DNA of 16,261 bases, taken from the NCBI GenBank assembly GCA_946612185.1, contig CAMOEP010000016.1, forward strand, positions 1 through 16,261. The letters run 5' to 3'. This document shows, piece after piece, positions 8,401 through 14,667 of this stretch (positions within the stretch are counted from its first letter, which is position 1; each line of letters begins with the position of its first letter). Both the position numbers and the translations under genes were made by a program. Source of the stretch: an uncultured Ruminococcus sp. (GTDB lineage Bacteria; Bacillota; Clostridia; Oscillospirales; Ruminococcaceae). A model generated the notes under the pieces. It was not told the DNA's origin, did not search any database, and worked only from the letters and a program-made list of their open reading frames with translations.

Positions 8401-11400
8401 GTTCGACCACCCTACATACGGCGAGGTGGAGAAGCTTCTCCGTGAGGAGGATACTGCTCAGGAAACTGCCTCCGCACAGATAGTCTCAATAGACGAGGAG
8501 CAGCGCTGCAAGCCCTTTGCGCTCAATGATGTTCAGTACGCATACTGGGCAGGACGTGACAACCCGAATATGCTGCTTTCACAGAATGCCTGCTGTTCGT
8601 ACTTCGAGGCAGACCTGAGCAATGTAGACCCTGACCGTTTCGTTGAGGCTCTGAAAAAGCTGGAGGAGCGCCATGATATGCTCCGATGCAGGATAACTGA
8701 GGACGCAGTTCAGTACATCGCAAAGGAAGCAGCACCGGAAGTGAGGATATACCGTGACATTCCGGCTGAAAAGCTCCCGGAGCATCTTGAAGCAGTTAAG
8801 CGTGAGATGTCAGCGATGATACTTCCCCTTGATGCACCCCTTTACCAGGTGAGACTGACCCAGCTTTCCGGCAGCAGCTACCGTGTACACTTCTACATCG
8901 ACTTCATGATAGCCGACGCAGCAAGCCTGTACATCATTATCCGTGACCTGGAAAGCATCTACAACGGCGCAGACCTTGCACCGCTGAGGATAACTTTCCG
9001 TGACTACCTGACATACACCTCGAATTCCGGGGAGATATGCAAGGCACGGAAGGCTGACGAGGAATTCTGGGCAGCTAAGATAGAGGACTTCCCGAAAGCA
9101 CCTGAACTTCCTTACGACTATTCCGCCTTTGTAAGCGGAGTTGAGAGAACATTCGTCCGCCGTGAGAAGCATATCTCGCAGAAAATGTGGAAGAAGTTCT
9201 CTGACAATGCAGCAGAGTACGGACTTACTCCCTCCGGCGCACTGTTCGGACTTTACTCCGAGGTACTCTCCGGCTTCGGCGGAGGAAGCAGCTTTGCAGT
9301 AATGCTGACAGTGTTCCGCCGCCACGACATTTCCCCGGACGTTGGAAGTATCGTTGGTGACTTCACCAGACTTGCGCCGGTGGAGGTCAACCGGAAGAAC
9401 GTTTCCATTGCGGAGAACGCAAGGGAGATACAGGGGCATATGCTGGAGAACATCTCACACGCTGAGTACTCCGCAGTCGAATTCACCGACAAGCTGAGAA
9501 AGTATCACCACGATGACAGAATGTACAACGTCATCTTCACCAGCGCAGTAGGCGTAGACCACGGCAGTGAGGCAGATGAAGCCGGCGGTCTGGGACTTGC
9601 CCGGAATATGCGCAGCATCGTGTCCAGTACACCACAGGTTTGCCTTGACCACCAGGTATTCTACGAGGCAGGAGATATAGTCGTGTCCTGGGATACTGCC
9701 GACAATGTTTTCGCACCGGGAACGGTGGACGCAATGTTCGCAGTATACTCTGAACTTATCGACAAAGCCGCTGAGGATAAGTCATTCTTCGGCAAGACAC
9801 TTACCGACCTGCGCCCTGAGAACAACAAGCTTTTGCAGGACAGCGCAAATGATACCGCCTACAGTTTAGGCGAAACCGTGATGACTGCCGGATTTGAGCG
9901 CAATGCCGCAGAATATCCCGACAGGACAGCACTTATATCCGCAGGCAGAGAGTACACCTACGGCGAACTTGACCGCTGGTCTGACAAGGCAGCGTCAGTA
10001 CTCATCGAAAGCGGCGCAGTCAAGGGCGACAGAGTACTTGTAGACCTGCCCAAGTCCTTCGAGCAGATAGGAAGTGTACTGGGAATCCTGAAAGCGGGCT
10101 GCATATACGTTCCCCTGACTCACGACCAGCCTGCTGCAAGAACTATCAGCATCATCGAAAAGGCAAAGCCGGCGGCAATAATTGCAAATGAGCCGAAAAC
10201 TGACCTTCCTCTGCGGACTATAACTACCGCTGAGATATCCGCCGGAAGCGGACAGTACAATAAGCCGGAGATAACTCCTGCTGACGGCGCATACATCATC
10301 TATACTTCCGGTTCAACAGGCGTACCGAAGGGTGTATTCATCGCCCACGGCTCGGCAATGAACACCATACTCGACGTAAACCGCAGGTACGGTATTAACG
10401 AAAGCGACAGAGCGATAGGCGTTTCTGCCCTCAGTTTCGATTTGTCGGTATACGATATATTTGGTATGCTCACAGCCGGCGGCGCACTGGTTCTCCCCAC
10501 AGAGGAACAGCGCATAGACCCTATGGAGCAGAATAGACTTGTGGCTGACTGCGGCGTTACAGTATGGAACAGCGTACCGGCGCTTATGGACTTGTACACC
10601 GACTTCCTTGACAGAAAGGGACTTTCCGCCCCGAAGATACGCAAAGCGATACTCTCCGGCGACTGGATACCCATGACACTTCCGGAGAAGCTTAAAAGAG
10701 TACTTCCCGGCTGCGCACTGACAAGCATGGGCGGCGCAACGGAAGCTTCCATATGGTCGAACTACTACGATGTAGAGAAAATGGACGCAAGCTGGAAGTC
10801 AGTACCCTACGGCTATCCTCTGGCAAATCAGCGGTTCTATATATTCGACGAATTCGGCAGACGTTGTCCGGAGAGAGTAAGCGGAAAGCTTCATATTGCC
10901 GGACGTGGCCTGGCAGAGGGTTACTACAATGAACCTGAACTGACCGAAAAGGCGTTCTACACCTCACAGGCAGCAGGGGAGAGAGTTTACGACACCGGCG
11001 ACTACGGAAGATATCTGGGCGGCGGAGTTATCGAATTCCTGGGCAGAAAGGACGGTCAGGTCAAGATAAACGGCTACCGTATCGAAACTGCGGAGATAGC
11101 AGCGGCGTTCAGGAAAGCCGGAGTTGCCGACAGGACTTACGTTCTGCCGGTTGGCGACAGAGTGAAGAAGATAGCGGTATTCATCGAGACTGAAAATGAC
11201 GTAGATGCACAGGCGCTCAAGATAAAGCTTGCGGATCATCTGCCGGACTACTTCATTCCGGAGCATATATTCTCCATTGCTGAACTGCCCGTGACCGGCA
11301 ACGGCAAGGTCGATGCAAAGAAGCTTACACAGCTTTGCGCAGAACTTTCCGCACGTCCGGCAGAGGTACAGGCTGCTGACGACGGTGACGTTGACCCTGT

Positions 11401-13138
11401 TCTGGCGGTGATACGGAATATCCTCGGCATCAGCAACCTTTCCGCATCTGACAGCTTCGGAAAGTATGGCGTATCATCGGTTGAGATGATACACCTTGCA
11501 GACGAACTGGAAAGCGTATACGGCATAAGACCGTCCATAAGCAAGATGCTGGGAAGCCGCTCCGTAAGCGAGATAATCGACTTCTTCGCAGGCGCTGAGG
11601 CATCAGGCGGTGAAAGCAGCGGATCTGCCGCAGAAGTACGCAGGGCAAAGAGAGTTGAAGCATCTGAGGAGGCTGAAAATGACCCCACAGAGTACTACCG
11701 CAGTCTTGGCGTTACGCTTTACACCGAGGAGGGCAAGCTGAAATTCCGTGCGGCAAAGGGCGTAGTTACAGGAGAAGTTCTGGAGCGTCTGAAAGCCGAA
11801 AAGTCGCAGCTTTTAGCATGGCTTGAAGCGGAAAAGGAGCGCTCTGAGAAGCAGGAGAAGTACTTCAATGAGAACAAGTACCCCCTGACACCTATTCAGA
11901 AAGCCTACCTTATGGGACGCTCTGCGGACTATGAACTTGGCGGCACAAGCGCTCATTACTACACCGAACTTAGCTGGCAGGGACTTGATCCTAAAAAGCT
12001 GGAAGATGCAGTAAACCGCATGATCGACATTCACGACATACTCCAGACAGTCATTCTTCCGGACGGAAACCAGGTCGCACTGGAGGAAGTGCCTTACTAC
12101 CGGGTAGTATTCAGAAAGGTAAGCGACGAGCAGTTCCTTGAACTCCGTGAGAGCATGAAAGCCCATATCTACGAAGCAGGAAAGTGGCCGATGTTCGACG
12201 TATTCGTAAGCGAGAAGGCTGACGGAACAACTATCGCACATTTCAGCTTTGACTGTATGCTGCTTGACGGCTGGAGCGCAAACATGATGATAAAGGAGAT
12301 ATTCAGCCTGTACAGCGGCAAGGATATCGACGAACCGGCGTACACGTTCAGGCAGTACGTTCTGGAAAAGGACAAGTGGCTTGAAAATAAGGACTACTAC
12401 CTTGCGGCGCAGGAGTACTGGGCAGAGAATTCGCCAAAGCTTCCGCCTGCTCCGGCAATGCCATACAGCAAGCCGCTTAGTGAAGTGAGCGCACCTCATT
12501 TCGCAAGGAAGAAGGCAGTACTCAGCAGAGAGCTTACCATGAAGCTGAACGAGAAGATAAAGAACTACTCCACAACAGCCTCAGCGGTAATATGCACCGC
12601 ATACATGAGGACACTTTCCGACTTCGGCGGCAGCAGCGACTTCTCCCTTGACCTTACCCTTTATAACCGTCTGCCGATAAATAAGGAAGTATCAAAGCTT
12701 CTTGGCGACTTCACAAACGTCACACTTATACCCTATCACCGACAGGGCGGATTCATAGCCGAAGCGGAGGAGGTTCGCAATGCGCTGGTAAAGGCGGTAG
12801 AACACAGGACTTTCAACGGTCTGGAACTTCTGAAGCCCTTTGCAGGCGATGACATATTCAAGGCAGTAATGCCGGTAGTATTCACCAGCGAACTTTTCGG
12901 AAACCTTGATGAGGAGGATGACAGCGAAGTATTCAAGGCTGCACAGGAGGTATACTCCATCAGCCAGACTCCGCAGGTTGCACTGGATCACCAGGCACTC
13001 GTCAGAAACGGCGAACTGGTACTCATCTGGGATCACGTCGAGGAACTGTTCGATAAGGACGTTATGGACAAGATGTTCGCAAGCTATGTATCATTCGTTG
13101 AAAAGCTTGCACAGGCAGATAGCTGGGAAAATCTTTAA
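5480..13138 (+). CDS. Hybrid PKS/NRPS: KS-AT-ACP, Cy-A(Cys)-T, internal TubC-like domain, Cy
   Basis: 2552 residues. A charged helix (about 4-26, ILKKALLEIRSLKERV) looks like a coiled-coil docking segment. KS (about 31-450): C197 (DTACSSS), H332 (THGTGT), H370 (NIGHLEG). AT (about 550-850): GQGSQ, S639 (GHSIGE) and RPFH ending at H741, which fits malonyl rather than methylmalonyl. ACP: S951 (LGIDSV). No ketoreductase, dehydratase or C-methyltransferase lies between AT and ACP. Cy: D1141xxxxD1146xxS1149. A (about 1470-1950): Y1605 opens YIIYTSGSTGVPKG, D1654 is in FDLSVYD, lysine 1943; pocket D-L-Y-N-I-S-M-I-W-K, cysteine-like, no insert. T: S2000 in YGVSSVEM. A second TubC-like stretch spans 2068-2119, then a last Cy with D2258xxxxD2263xxS2266 ends the protein with no A or T of its own. 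Likely role: extend an acyl starter by malonate, add and cyclise one Cys, and provide the Cy for the next. Confidence 0.94.
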   Translation: MQNNKDILKKALLEIRSLKERVKVAASHSEPAAIVGMACRLPGGINNPESYWNALWEGKDLISEVPDDRWNEYDKDEYLRDERLKKAGFLSENIENFDTRLFRMMPMEAASIDPQQRLALEVCWELLENAGYAPDSLKGKKVGVFVGVVQNDFGHENYMHDNTEDINLTGIDFSFLSGRISYFFGFSGPSVSIDTACSSSAVAVDTALKYLRDHDCDMALVCGVNIMFSPESTRKIAALGILSPNGEVRAFDKNASGTVRGEGVAAVLLKRLGDAEKDGDRISSLIIGSAVNQDGASSGLTAPNGAAQTELLKTAWEKSGIGAEEMTYIETHGTGTALGDPIEIKAITDALGSDRKTPMYIGSVKTNIGHLEGAAGIVSLIKTSLMLEKGKMPKSLHFDTPSEYVDWSSIPVKVADSRRDWKRKGVANVAGVSSFGLSGTNVHIVMKEYKRSTYHKAGEMPSYPFMFTAPSAQALKQNMSGLLDYLRSHNCTDLTSLSRSYNVTRASLAHRACINAANAEELEKSLTEAVENGFTSNMVTSEVDTAPKTVFLFTGQGSQYNNMCKTFYDSVPSFRSAFDECAGHYFRITCKSLNEVVFSDKYDLKKTVYTQPALFACEYALAKMWMSFGVKPDMVFGHSIGEYAAACIAGVMSPADAMKLVIARGNILHKFSPKGKMAAVYADRDKTAKLIRGHEDVYISLSNSPAQTVVAGTEEAVDKFLAELDSKGEKYKLLMTTRPFHTPLMKEAAEEFGKVAREIKYKMPAVKIISNISGKAEREWLTSPDYWVEHILSEVRFCDSVKGLGDLSDKVFLEIGVRPVLTGIIGRISDGKAVCIPSADKERTAGEILPTVLTTLFLSGASADLKGAYTGTGALVCQIPNYAFEQKRIPYIHTITGRESVKAEIVQESADSAVSTADKGKVLKAVIADFAGVCADEINEKTNLIKLGIDSVNAVRLIARIRSVLGVSLSLGSLFDHPTYGEVEKLLREEDTAQETASAQIVSIDEEQRCKPFALNDVQYAYWAGRDNPNMLLSQNACCSYFEADLSNVDPDRFVEALKKLEERHDMLRCRITEDAVQYIAKEAAPEVRIYRDIPAEKLPEHLEAVKREMSAMILPLDAPLYQVRLTQLSGSSYRVHFYIDFMIADAASLYIIIRDLESIYNGADLAPLRITFRDYLTYTSNSGEICKARKADEEFWAAKIEDFPKAPELPYDYSAFVSGVERTFVRREKHISQKMWKKFSDNAAEYGLTPSGALFGLYSEVLSGFGGGSSFAVMLTVFRRHDISPDVGSIVGDFTRLAPVEVNRKNVSIAENAREIQGHMLENISHAEYSAVEFTDKLRKYHHDDRMYNVIFTSAVGVDHGSEADEAGGLGLARNMRSIVSSTPQVCLDHQVFYEAGDIVVSWDTADNVFAPGTVDAMFAVYSELIDKAAEDKSFFGKTLTDLRPENNKLLQDSANDTAYSLGETVMTAGFERNAAEYPDRTALISAGREYTYGELDRWSDKAASVLIESGAVKGDRVLVDLPKSFEQIGSVLGILKAGCIYVPLTHDQPAARTISIIEKAKPAAIIANEPKTDLPLRTITTAEISAGSGQYNKPEITPADGAYIIYTSGSTGVPKGVFIAHGSAMNTILDVNRRYGINESDRAIGVSALSFDLSVYDIFGMLTAGGALVLPTEEQRIDPMEQNRLVADCGVTVWNSVPALMDLYTDFLDRKGLSAPKIRKAILSGDWIPMTLPEKLKRVLPGCALTSMGGATEASIWSNYYDVEKMDASWKSVPYGYPLANQRFYIFDEFGRRCPERVSGKLHIAGRGLAEGYYNEPELTEKAFYTSQAAGERVYDTGDYGRYLGGGVIEFLGRKDGQVKINGYRIETAEIAAAFRKAGVADRTYVLPVGDRVKKIAVFIETENDVDAQALKIKLADHLPDYFIPEHIFSIAELPVTGNGKVDAKKLTQLCAELSARPAEVQAADDGDVDPVLAVIRNILGISNLSASDSFGKYGVSSVEMIHLADELESVYGIRPSISKMLGSRSVSEIIDFFAGAEASGGESSGSAAEVRRAKRVEASEEAENDPTEYYRSLGVTLYTEEGKLKFRAAKGVVTGEVLERLKAEKSQLLAWLEAEKERSEKQEKYFNENKYPLTPIQKAYLMGRSADYELGGTSAHYYTELSWQGLDPKKLEDAVNRMIDIHDILQTVILPDGNQVALEEVPYYRVVFRKVSDEQFLELRESMKAHIYEAGKWPMFDVFVSEKADGTTIAHFSFDCMLLDGWSANMMIKEIFSLYSGKDIDEPAYTFRQYVLEKDKWLENKDYYLAAQEYWAENSPKLPPAPAMPYSKPLSEVSAPHFARKKAVLSRELTMKLNEKIKNYSTTASAVICTAYMRTLSDFGGSSDFSLDLTLYNRLPINKEVSKLLGDFTNVTLIPYHRQGGFIAEAEEVRNALVKAVEHRTFNGLELLKPFAGDDIFKAVMPVVFTSELFGNLDEEDDSEVFKAAQEVYSISQTPQVALDHQALVRNGELVLIWDHVEELFDKDVMDKMFASYVSFVEKLAQADSWENL
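11681..11836 (+). other. Internal TubC-like docking domain between T and the final Cy
   Basis: Residues 2068-2119 (core GVTLYTEEGKLKFRA, then ERLKAEKSQLLAWL) align well with the N-terminal docking stretch of the NRPS at 588 (GVKLWTENDKIKYKA, then AQLKEYKQEVIDLL). TubC-type domains normally sit at protein N-termini and bind the C-terminal tail of the previous protein. Inside a chain this one probably marks a former protein boundary that has been fused. Confidence 0.65.
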
Positions 13139-13173
13139 GGCAACACCACAATCTCTGTGCGGTGTTGCCTTAA
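13135..13173. repeat. Short palindrome: deleted copy of the 178-bp element, overlapping the PKS/NRPS stop
   Basis: The arms TTAAGGCAACACC (13135-13147) and GGTGTTGCCTTAA (13161-13173) are perfect inverted repeats around a 13-base loop. Bases 13144-13172 match 5389-5417 of the longer element at 28 of 29 positions, and the left arm equals 5239-5251. The copy is therefore the two element ends joined at CACC. The TAA stop of the PKS/NRPS gene (13136-13138) lies inside the left arm. The RNA would form a stable hairpin between this gene and the thioesterase gene. No T-run follows, so any termination would be unorthodox. Confidence 0.78.
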
Positions 13174-13192
13174 GAAAGGATTGATATAGATA

Positions 13193-13969
13193 ATGAAAAC
13201 TTATGAAAACTGGTTTCCCTTCAATAAAGCCGGTGAAGCAGGCAGAGACACAGTTCTTGTGTTCTGCTTCCACCACGCCGGCGGTTCAGCAGCAGTATAC
13301 AGGAAATGGCAGGAACTCAGCGACGATTCCCTGCAATTTGTTCCGGTGGAACTTCCCGGCAAGGGCTGCCGTATGGGTGAGGAGTATATCGCTGATATGC
13401 AGACCCTTACAGAGATAGCAGCCGATGCAGTGGAATGGTTCGCAGAGGGCAGGAGATTTGTATTCTACGGTCACAGCATGGGTTCAGCAATAGCATTCAA
13501 GACAGCCTATGAACTGGAGAAATACCATAGCTGCAAGCCGGAACTGCTTGTAGTGTCCGGCAGACATTCACCCTGTATACACCTTTCAGACCGTTACACA
13601 ACAGATATGGAGGACTCAGCGCTCATTACGGAACTTACCGTAATGGGCGGAACTCCCAAGGAGATACTGGAGAATAAGGAGCTTATGGAGTACCTTATCC
13701 CCCATATCAAGAATGACTACCGGCTCAATGAGTCCTTTGCCTACAGCGGCGAAATGGTAAATATCCCCATATACGCCTACGCTGGCACAATGGACGCAGA
13801 TGCCACATATGATATGCTTGACGACTGGGAGAAAGTCACCACCTGCGGACTTAAAAAGCGAGAGTTCGAGGGAAAGCATTTCTTCCTGTTTGACCTGGGC
13901 AGACCCTATGCAGTAATGCTGAAAAAGCGCATATGTACAGCAGTCAGCACAGTTAACCAGCGGATATGA
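13193..13969 (+). CDS. Type II thioesterase
   Basis: 258 residues, the usual size for the stand-alone alpha/beta-hydrolase thioesterases of NRPS/PKS clusters (GrsT/SrfAD-type, cytoplasmic). Early FCFHHAGGSA (about 24-33) is the typical oxyanion-strand motif. The catalytic triad reads S95 (GHSMG), D201 (AGTMDADAT) and H229 (GKHFFL), and SGRHSP (about 122-127) is the usual SGR segment. Such enzymes hydrolyse wrongly primed or stalled acyl groups from carrier domains. The start ATG at 13193 has AAAGGA at 13175-13180, 12 bases upstream, which is rather far, so translation may be modest. The gene follows the short palindrome by 19 bases and overlaps the next gene by four bases (ATGA), which implies coupled translation. 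It is too short and lacks the carrier needed to be a releasing TE. Confidence 0.92.
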   Translation: MKTYENWFPFNKAGEAGRDTVLVFCFHHAGGSAAVYRKWQELSDDSLQFVPVELPGKGCRMGEEYIADMQTLTEIAADAVEWFAEGRRFVFYGHSMGSAIAFKTAYELEKYHSCKPELLVVSGRHSPCIHLSDRYTTDMEDSALITELTVMGGTPKEILENKELMEYLIPHIKNDYRLNESFAYSGEMVNIPIYAYAGTMDADATYDMLDDWEKVTTCGLKKREFEGKHFFLFDLGRPYAVMLKKRICTAVSTVNQRI

Positions 13970-14667
13970 ATTATGCGAATGTGATCTGCGCCACCGGTAT
14001 AGGGCAGCTTACGGCGGAAAACTTAGCCTACATGGAGAGCCTTATGCCCAGGCAGCGCATTAAAAGGTCACGAAGCTATATAAAGCTTTCGGACAGATAC
14101 AACTGTATTGCTGCATATTTCCTGCTGCTGTGCAGTATCAGAGAAATGTACGACAGGCAGGCTCTTCCCACAATTGCCATACACTCCGGCGGAAAGCCAT
14201 ACATACCGGAGAGGGGAGCGCCATGTTTTAATCTCTCCCATTGCAGCGGAGCAGTGTGCTGCGGGATATCGCCCCATGAGATAGGCGTGGATATTCAGGA
14301 CCCGGTAAGGGAAACTGAGAGTATCATAAGCTTTGCCATGAGCGAAAGGGAGAGACAGGTCATACTGTCCTCTGATGACCATGGAACGGAATGTGCAGGG
14401 ATATGGAGCATGAAAGAAGCGTATCTGAAATACCTTGGCACTGGTCTGTGCGAGTCCATGAAGGATATAGACCTTAGCGGACTTCTATGGAAAAGTGCCG
14501 GGTACGGAAAGCTTTACACCAATTCATTCACCGTGGAACAATACAGCGTAGGAGTTTTTTCACAGGATAAACTCACCGCTTGCGTAAGCGGTCACATAAA
14601 TGATATTATAGATACTTTCAGAAACGGCGGACGCTTCTGGAAGTTTACCGGAGGAAAGATATGTTAA
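13966..14667 (+). CDS. Sfp-type 4'-phosphopantetheinyl transferase
   Basis: 233 residues. Motifs in order: NLSHCSG (89-95), GVDIQ (107-111) and WSMKEAYLKYLGTGL (147-161), which together define the Sfp/EntD-like group. The enzyme moves the phosphopantetheine arm of CoA to the serine of ACP and T domains; here S951, S2000 and S1194 of the two synthases are obvious targets. D109 and E151 fit the magnesium ligands D107 and E151 of Sfp. The second acidic position of the GIDIE motif is Gln here (Q111). The ATG overlaps the thioesterase stop (ATGA) and has no clear ribosome site, so it is probably translated by coupling. Its stop at 14665-14667 lies seven bases inside the next gene. Confidence 0.92.
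   Translation: MNYANVICATGIGQLTAENLAYMESLMPRQRIKRSRSYIKLSDRYNCIAAYFLLLCSIREMYDRQALPTIAIHSGGKPYIPERGAPCFNLSHCSGAVCCGISPHEIGVDIQDPVRETESIISFAMSERERQVILSSDDHGTECAGIWSMKEAYLKYLGTGLCESMKDIDLSGLLWKSAGYGKLYTNSFTVEQYSVGVFSQDKLTACVSGHINDIIDTFRNGGRFWKFTGGKIC
14650..14654 (+). promoter_or_regulatory. Ribosome binding site of the A-domain gene at 14661
   Basis: GGAGG lies six bases before ATG 14661, within the end of the transferase gene. It supports a start that overlaps the previous stop (ATGTTAA) and places the new protein's first residues directly at the beginning of an A domain. Confidence 0.8.

Noticed and set aside
10300..10752. Antisense open frames of 60-230 codons across the synthase genes
   Set aside because: They are shadows of GC-rich coding DNA, show no family motifs, and lie opposite conserved A and Cy domains.
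13135..13180. Rho-independent terminator after the PKS/NRPS
   Set aside because: The stem is strong but no T-run follows, and the next three genes are closely linked. It is explained by the repeat family.
13133..14661. A simple frameshift separating the last Cy from the next A domain
   Set aside because: Two complete, well-formed genes (type II TE and PPTase) lie between them, so this is a real separation.
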